In this document: positions 41,137 through 49,843 of the stretch, in pieces | Layout: every line of letters starts with the position of its first letter | How positions within the stretch are numbered: position 1 is the stretch's first letter | Assembly: GCF_014205155.1 (NCBI RefSeq) | Contig: NZ_JACHMX010000001.1 | Coordinates: 682,001 to 746,000, forward strand | Source: Amycolatopsis umgeniensis | GTDB taxonomy: Bacteria; Actinomycetota; Actinomycetes; Mycobacteriales; Pseudonocardiaceae | Direction of reading: 5' to 3' | DNA length: 64,000 nt | Made by a program: the position numbers and the translations under genes | Notes under the pieces: generated by a model | Told to the model about the DNA's origin: nothing | The model's input: only the letters and a program-made list of their open reading frames with translations | Database searches by the model: none

Positions 41137-43701
41137 ATGGACAGTGGTCGTACCCGTCTGGCAGCCCGCCGCGCGCTGGTGTACCTATCCGCCCGGTTCG
41201 CGGCGATTCGGATCATGACCGCGTGGGCGCGTGGAAAACGGAAGGCTTTGCTCGTTCTCGCGGTCGCCGCCAGCGCGGTCTGGATCGGGCTGGACCGGTG
41301 GCTGCAGGTCGGCGACCAGATCGCCTCCATCATCAGCGGGATGCTTCTGGTCGGCGTGTTGACGGTGAACAGGGTCCGACGGTTCCTGGGTCTCGGAGCC
41401 AATGTTTCGAATGCACTCGAACAAGCCGCTGCCACCACCTCGATCCGTTATCTGGGCGAAGCCGCGCCGCGCAACTTCGTCAACCGCGAAAGCAGCCTCA
41501 AGACGCTCAACGATCTGCTGGACCTGCATCTCGCCGCTTGTCGGGCGCACCGGATTCCGAGTCAGGCACTGGTGATGACGATCGGCGGCATGGCCGGAGT
41601 GGGAAAGACCGCGCTGGCGTTGCATTGGGCCCATCAAGTGAAGGATCAGTTCCCGGACGGGCAATTCTTCGTCAACATGCGCGGCTACTCCGCCGACGGG
41701 CGATCGGTCGCGCCGAGCGAGGTTCTCGAGCGGTGGCTGAGACAGCTGGAACCCGATGCACCCCTGCCGGACACCTTGGACGCACTGTCGGCGATGTTCA
41801 GAGACATCCTGGCCACGAGACGTGTTCTGCTGGTTCTCGACAACGTGTCGGGAGAAGAACAGGTTCGCCCCTTGCTCCCGTCTGTCGGAGCGTCGGTCGC
41901 GATCGTCACGAGCCGTGACGCGCTGGATGGCCTGGCGGGTATCGAAGTCACGACCGCCGAGAGTCTGAGCGAGCTCACCCCGCAGGACTCGCAGCGCATG
42001 CTGACGGCGATCATCGGTCAACCGGCGATCGACAGCCCCGAGTCGATCGCGAGACTGGCGCGGTACTGCGCGCACCTTCCCCTTGCCCTCCGGGTCGCCG
42101 CCGGGAGCATCGTCACGAAGTCGCGCCGGGGATACCCTTTGAAGACTTTGATCGCGGCCTTCGAAATCGAGGAGCACCGGCTCTCGCGGCTGGGAAGTGG
42201 CTCGGGCGACAGCAGAAGCGATGTGAGGGTGGCCTTCTCGTACTCGTACCAGGCACTCGACGCGACCGCACGACGCGCCTTCCGGCTGCTGGGCTTGCAC
42301 CTCGCGGCCGGCAGCACCATCGACGCGTACGTGATGGGAGCGCTACTCGACAAGCCCTCGGCCGAGGCAGCCACGATCCTGGAGCGTCTCGAACACCGCG
42401 GCCTTGTGGCGGTTGTCGTGAACGAGGCCGCTCAAAGCACCGAGCCCGAGCTGCGGTATCTGGCGTATCGGTATCGCGTGCACGACTTGCTTCGTCTGTA
42501 CGCGGGCGAGCTGATCCTGCGTCGTCGTCACCGTCGTGAACGCATCGCCGCTCTGCAGCGGCTCACCGAGGCGTACCACGGCTGCGTCAACTACGCGTTC
42601 ACCATGCAGAACAAGAAAAACCCCATGGTGGACATCGAGTACGTCGAGAAGTGGTGCGCCGATCCGGCGGGGAGGGCATCGGTGGATCTCGCCGGTTCGC
42701 CCACGGAGTGGTTCGATCGCGAAAGGCCCAACCTCCTCGGCGCGGTACACGCCGCCGCCGCGGCACGGCCGCGTCCGAGGTACACCGCCAAACTCGCGTG
42801 CAGTCTGTTCTACTTCCTGGAGATCGGCGGGCATCTGTCCGACTGGGCGGCGGTCGAAGAAGTCGGAGCGGAGGCCGCGACCGCAAGCGGTGACCGGCAC
42901 GACCGAGCACGCTCGCTACGCAACCGCGGTCGTTTCGCGCTCGTCAAGGTTCTCGACACCCAAGACCGTCTGCGTGACGACCGCGTCGCACATTCCGTCG
43001 ACAGGACCCCCTGCCGGGAGGCCATCGCGCTCCTCGAGTCGAGCCTGGACCTCTACCGGAAAGAACATCGTCAGCGCGGACTTCGGCGAGATCAAGCCGG
43101 TGAGGTCACCGTGCTGCGCGAACTCGGGGACTCCTACCGGCTGAAGGTCGACCCCGCCGCTCCCCATCCCGCGTTGATCGCGGCGGCGATCGAGAAATAC
43201 GACGAGGCCGCCGACATCTACGCGACACTCGACAACGAGAACGGCTTGAACTCGCTACGGCTCGCTTTGGGTATCGCATACGTCCTCGAAGACCCCGAGG
43301 ATCGAAGTGGCAAAGCCGAAGAGCTGTTCACCCAAAGCCACAGGTACGGAACCATGATCGACAGCGGACGCGCCCAGCACGGGAGACTCGCCGCGTACTC
43401 CTTGATCCACCTCGGCGAACTGCGGCATCAGCAAGGCCGCCAGGACGAGGCCATCCAGTGCTACCGGGAAGCGGTGGCCATGCTTCGGGCGCACGTGCCA
43501 CACGATCACGTGCGGCGTGCGCGCGCACTCGCCTTGCTCGCACAGGCTCTCGCGGAAAGCGGCGCTCGCCACGAGGCGGGCGTACATTTCCACGAGGCAC
43601 TCACCATGTTCGCCGCTCGCGGCCGTTCGCACGAGGACGAGGCCTCCGTGGTGACCCTCTGGCTCGCCCGGCACGGCATCGACGACCAGCGAAACGCTTG
43701 A
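41137..43701 (+). CDS. STAND-type NB-ARC ATPase with TPR repeats and N-terminal membrane segments
   Basis: About 854 residues from ATG 41137; AAAGAGG is very close, so ATG 41215 is another option. Residues ~30-80 hold two hydrophobic segments. The NB-ARC starts at MTIGGMAGVGKTALALHW (P-loop) with RVLLVLDNV (Walker B) and CAHLPLALRVAAG (GxP-type block). A winged-helix-like region (SYQALDATARRAFRLLGL) follows. The last ~350 residues are TPR-like, including YRKEHRQRGLRRDQAGEV and HLGELRHQQGRQDEAIQCY. Such proteins act as signal-controlled switches in regulation or defence; no effector domain is visible. It is alone in its transcript. Confidence 0.85.
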   Translation: MDSGRTRLAARRALVYLSARFAAIRIMTAWARGKRKALLVLAVAASAVWIGLDRWLQVGDQIASIISGMLLVGVLTVNRVRRFLGLGANVSNALEQAAATTSIRYLGEAAPRNFVNRESSLKTLNDLLDLHLAACRAHRIPSQALVMTIGGMAGVGKTALALHWAHQVKDQFPDGQFFVNMRGYSADGRSVAPSEVLERWLRQLEPDAPLPDTLDALSAMFRDILATRRVLLVLDNVSGEEQVRPLLPSVGASVAIVTSRDALDGLAGIEVTTAESLSELTPQDSQRMLTAIIGQPAIDSPESIARLARYCAHLPLALRVAAGSIVTKSRRGYPLKTLIAAFEIEEHRLSRLGSGSGDSRSDVRVAFSYSYQALDATARRAFRLLGLHLAAGSTIDAYVMGALLDKPSAEAATILERLEHRGLVAVVVNEAAQSTEPELRYLAYRYRVHDLLRLYAGELILRRRHRRERIAALQRLTEAYHGCVNYAFTMQNKKNPMVDIEYVEKWCADPAGRASVDLAGSPTEWFDRERPNLLGAVHAAAAARPRPRYTAKLACSLFYFLEIGGHLSDWAAVEEVGAEAATASGDRHDRARSLRNRGRFALVKVLDTQDRLRDDRVAHSVDRTPCREAIALLESSLDLYRKEHRQRGLRRDQAGEVTVLRELGDSYRLKVDPAAPHPALIAAAIEKYDEAADIYATLDNENGLNSLRLALGIAYVLEDPEDRSGKAEELFTQSHRYGTMIDSGRAQHGRLAAYSLIHLGELRHQQGRQDEAIQCYREAVAMLRAHVPHDHVRRARALALLAQALAESGARHEAGVHFHEALTMFAARGRSHEDEASVVTLWLARHGIDDQRNA

Positions 43702-43874
43702 CCAACCCACCGGACTGGACAGTTGGACGGGCCGCCGAGGGCACCGTCTCCCCGCCGCCGAAAGCCATGTGGACAAAGGGATATCCGCGTAGTCTGCGGA
43801 ATCCCCGGGCTCCTGAGCAGCCTGTACCTCCGGCGCCACCGCAGCCCGCAGCCTGTCGAGCAGTGAGGAGCATC

Positions 43875-44528
43875 ATGGCCGAACAGCGCACCGCCTTGGT
43901 CACCGGAGCCAACCGAGGCCTCGGGCAAGCGGTCGCCGCCGAGCTTTCCCGGCGGGGGCTGCGGGTCGTGCCCACGACACGGCGACCAGGCGAAGCGGGC
44001 GGCCCGCAGGTACTCGACGTCACCGACGCCGAAAGCGTACGGACCGCCGCGGAACAGGTCGGCGAGGTCGACGTGCTGATCTGCAACGCGGGTGTCCTGC
44101 TCGATCCCGGCAACGATCCGTTGTCGGTACCGCTGGATCTCGTCGAGCGCAGTTTGGCGGTGAACCTGCTGGGCGGCTGGAGGGTGGCGCAGGCGTTCCT
44201 CCCGGGGATGATCAGCAGGGGCTGGGGCCGGGTGGTTTTCGTTTCCAGCGACGCCGGTTCCTACGACAGGGGACTTTTCACCGGCGCACCCGGCTATTCG
44301 GTGTCGAAGGCCGCGCTCAACGGGCTCACCATGATGCTCGCCTCGCACGCGAAGGGCACCGGTGTGCTGGTGAACGCGGTGAATCCGGGACCGACGCGGA
44401 CCAGGATGATGCCGATGGCGGAGCGATCGGCGGAGGAGTCCGCGAACGAGATCGCCGACGCCGCGACGCTTGCCGATGACGGCCCCTCCGGCGTGCTGCT
44501 CGAGAACGGACAGCCCACTCCCTGGTAG
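43875..44528 (+). CDS. Short-chain dehydrogenase/reductase
   Basis: A 217-residue classical SDR from ATG 43875 with GTGAGGAG upstream. It has TGANRGLG (NAD(P) binding), NAG in CNAGVLLD, Ser in FVSSDAG and the catalytic YSVSK. The length is near the lower end of the family. Substrate is unknown. A hairpin terminator follows it, so it is probably not co-transcribed with the P450 gene. Confidence 0.88.
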   Translation: MAEQRTALVTGANRGLGQAVAAELSRRGLRVVPTTRRPGEAGGPQVLDVTDAESVRTAAEQVGEVDVLICNAGVLLDPGNDPLSVPLDLVERSLAVNLLGGWRVAQAFLPGMISRGWGRVVFVSSDAGSYDRGLFTGAPGYSVSKAALNGLTMMLASHAKGTGVLVNAVNPGPTRTRMMPMAERSAEESANEIADAATLADDGPSGVLLENGQPTPW

Positions 44529-44545
44529 CGCCGTTCCCAAGGCAG

Positions 44546-44587
44546 GACTGAAGCCCTGCTCCTCTTCGGAGGGGCGGGGCTTCGGTC
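44546..44587 (+). terminator. Hairpin terminator after the SDR gene
   Basis: GACTGAAGCCCTGCTCC and a matching downstream GGAGGGGCGGGGCTTCGGTC arm (with a few G-U pairs) form a long GC-rich stem around a short TCTTC loop, 17 bases after the SDR stop. There is no long T run, as is common for actinomycete terminators. Confidence 0.65.
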
Positions 44588-44689
44588 GTATCCGCGAATG
44601 TGAGGCAGTTCACATCCGATTTGTCCGATTACCGGGGTCCTCCGCACCGGCATGCTGCAGGCGCAGATCACTCGACACGAGGAGGCCCC

Positions 44690-45907
44690 ATGCCCGGCGA
44701 AAACGCGGCGGCACAATCATTTCCGATGGCCCGCGCCGCGCGTTGCCCGCTCGCTCCGCCGCCGGAACTGACCCGGCGGGCGGAAACCGACCCGGTGTCG
44801 CGCGTGAGGCTGTGGGACGGCAGCACCCCATGGCTGATCACGCGCCACGAAGACGTGCGCGCGGTACTGGCCGACCCGCGGGTCAGCGTCGACGCCACGC
44901 GACCCGCCTTTCCGCACACCAACGCGGTGAGCAAGGCGCGCGATACGCACATGAAGACGTTGATGCAGATGGACGCGCCGGAACACACCGCCCAGCGACG
45001 GTTGCTGACGCCGGAGTTCACGATCAAGAAGATGGCGGCTTTGCGGCCTCGGATCCACCGGATCGTCGACGACCTCATCGACACGATGCTCGACGGCCCC
45101 AAGCCGGTGGATCTGGTCCAGGCCTTCGCGTTGCCGGTGCCCTCGCAGGTGATCTGCGAACTGCTCGGCGTGCCCTACTCCGATCGCGCCTTCTTCCAAG
45201 GAGTGGCCCGCACGCTCGTGATGGACGAACTCGATCCCGGACAGGCCATGGCCGCCAGCGAGGCCCTGAACACTTACCTGGAGGACCTGGTCGCGAAGAA
45301 GAACGCCGAACCTGGCGAGGACTTGCTCAGCACCTTGACCGTCGAGCAGTTCCGGACCGGAGCGATGACCCCACGCGAGATCGCCACACTGGGCCAACTC
45401 CTCCTGGTGGCCGGGCACGACACCACCGCCGCCATGATCACCTTGGGCACGATCGCGCTCCTGACCCACCCGGACCAGCTTCAGGCGATCCGGGACGCCG
45501 ATAATCCCGCCGTGGCGGCCGACGCCGTCGAAGAACTCCTGCGCTACTTGTCCATCACCCACACCGAAGCCCGTCGTGTCGCACGGGAAGACCTGATGGT
45601 CGGCGGCAGGCTCATCCGCGCCGGCGACGGCATCATCGCGGTGAAGAGCACGGCCAACCGAGACCACACGGTCTTCCCCGACCCCGGCAGGCTCGACATC
45701 CACCGCAAGTCCCGCCACCATCTCGCTTTCGGCTACGGCAAGCACCTGTGCCTAGGCGCCGCGCTGGCCCGGGAAGAGCTCCAGGTCGTCTACAGCACGC
45801 TCTTCCGACGTGTACCGACCCTGAAGCTCGCGACATCGCCGGACGAACTGGCCTTCGACGAGAACGCGGTCTTCTACACGGTGCGGGAGTTGCCGGTCAC
45901 CTGGTGA
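44690..45907 (+). CDS. Cytochrome P450 monooxygenase
   Basis: A 405-residue P450 from ATG 44690 with GAGGAGG seven bases upstream. The I-helix reads LLVAGHDTTAAM, the ExxR pair is EELLR, and the haem block is FGYGKHLCLGAALAR with the Cys ligand. Length and motifs match soluble actinomycete class I P450s (CYP105/107-like). No ferredoxin gene is next to it. Its substrate is unknown; it is seven kilobases from the nearest cluster gene, so a tailoring role is only a possibility. Confidence 0.93.
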   Translation: MPGENAAAQSFPMARAARCPLAPPPELTRRAETDPVSRVRLWDGSTPWLITRHEDVRAVLADPRVSVDATRPAFPHTNAVSKARDTHMKTLMQMDAPEHTAQRRLLTPEFTIKKMAALRPRIHRIVDDLIDTMLDGPKPVDLVQAFALPVPSQVICELLGVPYSDRAFFQGVARTLVMDELDPGQAMAASEALNTYLEDLVAKKNAEPGEDLLSTLTVEQFRTGAMTPREIATLGQLLLVAGHDTTAAMITLGTIALLTHPDQLQAIRDADNPAVAADAVEELLRYLSITHTEARRVAREDLMVGGRLIRAGDGIIAVKSTANRDHTVFPDPGRLDIHRKSRHHLAFGYGKHLCLGAALAREELQVVYSTLFRRVPTLKLATSPDELAFDENAVFYTVRELPVTW

Positions 45908-45917
45908 CACCCGATCG

Positions 45918-46688
45918 TCAGCCGTAGATGGAAGCGGCCCATTCGGGGTGGTCGATGAAAGGGTTGCGGTTGTGCTGGAACTGGTCGTAAATGACCTGGT
46001 TGCGGCGCTGCTCCGCCGCGTCGGGCGGGTCCTGGGTGTTCCACGTCAGCAGGACCGAGAGCCTGCCGATATTGGGCTTTGAGCCGTTGTCGACGGCATC
46101 GTTGGGTTCCAGATCAGGGAAGCCGTCGGTGCCGTCGTAACGGACACTCATGTACAGGATCATGCGGGCCACGTCGCCCTTCACCGCGTCTCGCGGCTCG
46201 AACGAATCGTCATCGGTCAGGCTGCCGGGTGCTTCGTCGACCGGGGAACCACCGGCGTCGAAGTCCTTGTTGCCACGAGTGCTGTTGACCGACACGTCCT
46301 CGGCTCGCAGATGGTGCAGGTCGGTACCGGGTCCGGTCGCGGTACCGAAGTCACCGTGCGACTTCGCCCAGACATGTTCCCGGTTCCATTCGTCGACACC
46401 GCCGCCGTTGGCGGTTTTCGCCTGCGAGCGGCCGCTGTAGAGCAGCACGACGTTCGCCGGATCGGCCGGGTCTTCGTCGGTGGCCTTGATCCCGTCCCAC
46501 ACCTGCTCGTACGTCAACTTGGTGTTCGTGCTGATGATCCCGTGCAACGCCGCCTTGAGCTCGGCGCCGGTCTTGCCCTGCGCGTCCTGGTAGTAGTCGT
46601 CGGCCGTGGCCGCTGTCGGGGCCGCGACGGTGATCCCCACCGCGGCGGCGAGCGCGACCGCGTGGGCGATCCGGCGGACTGGCTGCAT
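45918..46688 (-). CDS. Secreted endonuclease I-family nuclease
   Basis: A 256-residue protein; start ATG 46688 has GAGAGGA upstream. Residues 1-33 form a signal peptide (QPVRRIAHAVALAAAVG, cleavage near ATA-DD). The mature part has the EndA/NucM blocks EWNREHVWAKSHGDF and DLHHLRAEDVSVNSTRGN, with the His/Asn residues that bind the metal and cleave DNA. It is exported and degrades extracellular DNA or RNA. Convergent with the P450 gene (ten bases apart). Confidence 0.88.
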   Translation of the reverse strand: MQPVRRIAHAVALAAAVGITVAAPTAATADDYYQDAQGKTGAELKAALHGIISTNTKLTYEQVWDGIKATDEDPADPANVVLLYSGRSQAKTANGGGVDEWNREHVWAKSHGDFGTATGPGTDLHHLRAEDVSVNSTRGNKDFDAGGSPVDEAPGSLTDDDSFEPRDAVKGDVARMILYMSVRYDGTDGFPDLEPNDAVDNGSKPNIGRLSVLLTWNTQDPPDAAEQRRNQVIYDQFQHNRNPFIDHPEWAASIYG

Positions 46689-46927
46689 GGACAGGTCCTC
46701 TCCCCAGAGGCGCCGCCCAGGATCGCCGTCCACTCGGCGACCCGCGGCAACGCACTAGTCATCTAGTTGGAAAAATACTGTCATGCCTGTCAATGGGCAC
46801 CGCCTCGCCGCGAGGGCTGCCTTGGTCGTTTGAGGTGATCGTTTCCCCGAAACCCGCGGACGCCGTCGTTCCGGGCTTAAAGTCGGGCCAGGGCAAGAAG
46901 GAGTTCCTTCGGCGACCGGGGGCATCG

Positions 46928-47467
46928 ATGGACGGGAACCAGATCCGCTTCCAAGGGATCGTCTGGACGTTCGGGAAGCGCGAATTCGCGGCACTGCTGG
47001 TGGACGGCCACTCGACAAACGAACCTGACGCGTTGCCGCGTGCTTCACGAGCCCGCGGGTTACCGCTCACGACGGATATCCGGCGCGTTCCCCTGACACT
47101 CGTTCCCGGCTGGCGGATCGAGGCGACCTTCGAGGAGTCCGCCCTCGGCACCCAGGTGCGGCTCACCGTCCATTGGCCGCACATCCGTCCTTTGATCAGC
47201 CTCGCCGGCGTCGACCTTCCTCAACGGTGGCAACAACTCGCGGTCACCCAACGGTCCGCGTTGCTGTTGATCGGCCGCGACCTCGTCGCCCATGACGGCG
47301 CCTTGCCCGCTCGGGTGGCGCGGCTCGCGGAGTCCGGCGAACTGGCCGCCGGATTCGTCTCGTTCCGCTCCGGAAATCCCGCGCCGCGGGCACCTCATCT
47401 CCTGGACCGGCCGGATCGGCGCCACCCCGCAACTTTCGTTGCGATGAAGAGAGACCTTGTGCGCTAG
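46928..47467 (+). CDS. Hypothetical protein
   Basis: A 179-residue frame from ATG 46928, after GGGGGC; the frame extends to 46793. Positions ~1-130 show regular alternation of hydrophobic residues (RFQGIVWTFGKREFAALL, RIEATFEESALGTQVRLTV) that suggests a beta-rich domain, followed by helical text and a Pro/Arg-rich tail. No motif or family is recognised. It lies 62 bases upstream of the ABC transporter genes and could be transcribed with them. Confidence 0.45.
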   Translation: MDGNQIRFQGIVWTFGKREFAALLVDGHSTNEPDALPRASRARGLPLTTDIRRVPLTLVPGWRIEATFEESALGTQVRLTVHWPHIRPLISLAGVDLPQRWQQLAVTQRSALLLIGRDLVAHDGALPARVARLAESGELAAGFVSFRSGNPAPRAPHLLDRPDRRHPATFVAMKRDLVR

Positions 47468-47529
47468 CCGATCAACCGTCCCGAACGGTTCGGTGGTACC
47501 GACACCGAGAACCGATCCGGAGCGGGAAC

Positions 47530-48489
47530 GTGATCACAGCACGAGATCTGACGAAGAAATACGGGAGCACGACGGCCGTCCACGCCCTGTCGTTCGACAT
47601 CAAACCCGGTGTGGTGACGGGGTTCCTGGGGCCGAACGGGGCGGGCAAGTCGACCACCATGCGGATGATCCTCGGCTTGGACGCGCCCACCGAAGGCTCG
47701 GTCACCGTCGGCGGCAAGGCCTATCGCGACCTGCCCGCGCCGATGCGAGAGGTCGGCGCGCTGCTCGACGCCAAGGCCGTACACGGCTCCCGCACGGCGT
47801 ATAGCCACCTGCGATGGGTGGCGCAGGCGGGCGGACTCCCCCGCCGCCGGGTGGACGAGGTACTCGACACCGTCGGCCTCACCGAGGTCGCGGGCAAGAA
47901 GGTCGGCGGCTTCTCACTGGGCATGTACCAACGGCTCGGCATCGCGACGGCCCTGCTCGGCGACCCGCCGACGCTGTTGTTCGACGAGCCTGTCAACGGA
48001 CTCGACCCCGAAGGCATCTACTGGATCAGGAACCTGATGCAGGACCTCGCCGCCGAGGGACGCACGGTCTTCGTGTCGAGCCACCTGATGAACGAGATGG
48101 AAGAGACCGCCGCCCATGTCATCGTGATCGGCCGGGGCGAACTCATCGCCGACATGCCGATCACCGACCTGACCCAACGCAGCTCCCGCAGTCACGTCCA
48201 TGTGATCTCCCCTCAAGTCACCGAGCTCGCCGGAGTGCTCGAGCGGGCGGGCGGCACGGTGGCGAAGCTGGAAGACGGCTCTCTCAACGTCGTCGGCCTG
48301 GACGCGCCGCGGATCGGTGACATCGCGCTGGAACGCCGGCTCGGGCTGCACGAGCTCACCCCGGTCCGCGCGAGCCTCGAGGCCGCGTTCATGGACCTCA
48401 CCAAGGACAGCGTGCAGTACCGCTCCGCGGGTGAGCGCAAGCTCGCCGAGACGGTGCGGGCACTCGCGACGGAGGGAACCGGACAGTGA
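47530..48489 (+). CDS. ABC-2-type transporter ATP-binding protein
   Basis: A 319-residue ATPase from GTG 47530. Walker A is GPNGAGKST, the signature is GFSLGMYQRLG (Tyr-Gln for the usual GGQ), Walker B is LLFDEPVNGLD and the switch His is in SSHL. The extra ~80 residues at the C-terminus are typical of the DrrA/CcmA-like subfamily that exports drugs or lipids. It is coupled to the permease gene by GTGA. Confidence 0.93.
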   Translation: MITARDLTKKYGSTTAVHALSFDIKPGVVTGFLGPNGAGKSTTMRMILGLDAPTEGSVTVGGKAYRDLPAPMREVGALLDAKAVHGSRTAYSHLRWVAQAGGLPRRRVDEVLDTVGLTEVAGKKVGGFSLGMYQRLGIATALLGDPPTLLFDEPVNGLDPEGIYWIRNLMQDLAAEGRTVFVSSHLMNEMEETAAHVIVIGRGELIADMPITDLTQRSSRSHVHVISPQVTELAGVLERAGGTVAKLEDGSLNVVGLDAPRIGDIALERRLGLHELTPVRASLEAAFMDLTKDSVQYRSAGERKLAETVRALATEGTGQ

Positions 48490-49298
48490 CCACCACGATG
48501 GCCTCCCCCGGCCTCACGAACACGCTCGCCGCGGAATGGACCAAACTCAAGTCGGTGCGTTCCACCTGGATCGTCGTCGCCGCGGCGACGGTGGTCAGCG
48601 TCGGCTTCTCCGCCCTGTTCAGTCTCCTGACCGAAGCGGACTACCAGAATCTGCCTGCCGGGCAACGGACGGACTTCGACTCGGCGGGCACCAGCATGGT
48701 CGGGATGAACCTCGGGCTGATCTTGGTGTCCGTTCTCGGGGTGCTCGCCGTGTCCGGCGAGTACTCGACAGGCATGATGCGCCTCACCCTGGCCATCACG
48801 CCGCGACGGGGCCGCGTCCTGCTCGCCAAGGCCGTGGTGGTGGGACTGCTGACCTTCGTCCTCGGCACGGTGTTCGCGACGGCGGCGTTCTACTCGGGAC
48901 AGTTCGTTCTCGGCCTCGACTCGGACATCCCCACCTCCGGCCTCGGCGATCCCGGCGTGCTGCGCAGTCTGCTCGGCTGGGGCGCGGAGATGGCGGCTTT
49001 CGCCCTGCTGGCCCTGTCGTTCGGCGTCATGATGCGCAGCGCCGCGGGCGCCATCTCCACCGCGATCGCCTTCATCTTCGCCCCGGCCATCCTCGGCGCC
49101 CTCCTGCCGACGTGGGTGCAGCGCGACATCCTCGCCTATTTCCCCGCTTCGGCTGCCGAGCAACTCAGCGCCGCGCAGCTCAAGACCGACGCGGTGACCT
49201 ACCTCGGCCCGCTGACCGGCGGCGGCGTCCTGCTCACCTGGGTCGCGGTCACCCTGATGGTGGCCTACTCCCTGATGGGCAAACGCGACTCCGGCTGA
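48486..49298 (+). CDS. ABC-2-type transporter permease
   Basis: A 270-residue membrane protein starting at GTG 48486 inside the ATPase stop. About six hydrophobic segments follow an N-terminal AAEWTKLKSVRSTW block that is common in actinomycete ABC-2 permeases. Together with the ATPase it forms a half-transporter pair that probably dimerises. Substrate is unknown. Confidence 0.9.
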   Translation: MTTTMASPGLTNTLAAEWTKLKSVRSTWIVVAAATVVSVGFSALFSLLTEADYQNLPAGQRTDFDSAGTSMVGMNLGLILVSVLGVLAVSGEYSTGMMRLTLAITPRRGRVLLAKAVVVGLLTFVLGTVFATAAFYSGQFVLGLDSDIPTSGLGDPGVLRSLLGWGAEMAAFALLALSFGVMMRSAAGAISTAIAFIFAPAILGALLPTWVQRDILAYFPASAAEQLSAAQLKTDAVTYLGPLTGGGVLLTWVAVTLMVAYSLMGKRDSG

Positions 49299-49311
49299 AC
49301 CGGACCGCGAA

Positions 49312-49500
49312 TCAGCATGCCTCGGCAAGAGGCGGCGCGACACAGCAAGCACCGGTGAAACAGCCGAAAACCACATCGGCGGGCTGGTTCGACCAGTTGT
49401 CGAAACGGTCGATGACGAAAGCGTCCTGTCTCACCACAGCAGTGTCCACACCAGACTCCGCGAACAGCGACCGGACCGTGTCGACAGCAGTGTTCCGCAT
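49312..49500 (-). CDS. Small Cys-rich protein, possible peptide precursor
   Basis: A 62-residue frame from ATG 49500, with GGGAG six bases upstream; it is open back to GTG 49581. The first ~40 residues are charged and leader-like (MRNTAVDTVRSLFAESG). The C-terminus is VFGCFTGACCVAPPLAEAC, with four Cys in 15 residues. That shape resembles a ribosomally made peptide precursor, but no modifying enzyme is near. It may also simply be a small protein with metal-binding or disulfide Cys. It converges on the ABC permease gene. Confidence 0.45.
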   Translation of the reverse strand: MRNTAVDTVRSLFAESGVDTAVVRQDAFVIDRFDNWSNQPADVVFGCFTGACCVAPPLAEAC

Positions 49501-49596
49501 CCCGTACTCCCACCATGAGGCGTTGCCAGATACCGGGAAGTGTGCCCAGCCAACACATTCGCCGACAGTGCGAACACTCACCGACGGGATGTGCCT

Positions 49597-49641
49597 TTCG
49601 ACTAAGCCGAAAGGGCTAACGGGCCGCTCGGCTTAGTCGAA
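49597..49641. repeat. 14-bp perfect inverted repeat
   Basis: TTCGACTAAGCCGA (49597-49610) and its exact complement TCGGCTTAGTCGAA (49628-49641) are separated by 17 bases. There is no T run. It could be an operator or promoter-associated stem for the small Cys-rich gene on the minus strand. The inner part AGCCGAAAGGGCT is itself partly palindromic. Confidence 0.6.
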
Positions 49642-49795
49642 CAGTCGGAAAATCCCTTTCACGAAGAAGAGGTGGGCAGCGGCGTCACGACCCTGCCCAT
49701 TGTCCGCGATGATCGATGTGTCGAACTCGTGAAGCGTATTGGCGAGAACGACTTCGCCGAATCGTTTCGCTATTTCCGGCCGCTGACGCGTTCGC

Positions 49796-49840
49796 GTCAA
49801 CCGGTGGTTGACGTGAGCACGCGGTCAACCTAAGGTTGAC
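49796..49840 (+). promoter_or_regulatory. Twin GTCAACC-N3-GGTTGAC operators
   Basis: Two 17-base palindromes, 49796-49812 and 49824-49840, share GTCAACC, three variable bases and GGTTGAC. Their centres are 28 bases apart and the second ends three bases before ATG 49844. They must sit over the transcription start or even the 5' end of the mRNA. The gene that follows encodes a helix-turn-helix/Clp-N protein, so autoregulation at these sites is plausible. Confidence 0.75.
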
Positions 49841-49843
49841 GGC

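Larger units (their letters stand above)
49501..49843. other. Intergenic region with inverted repeats
   Basis: Apart from the possible N-terminal extension of the small Cys-rich gene, I see no gene here. The region holds a 14-bp perfect inverted repeat (49597-49641) and two tandem palindromes directly before the Clp-N gene (49796-49840), described separately. Confidence 0.55.

Noticed and set aside
43875..45907. SDR and P450 as tailoring genes of the NRPS/PKS cluster
   Set aside because: They are over 6 kb from the trio operon, separated by unrelated genes and a terminator; nothing ties them to the cluster.
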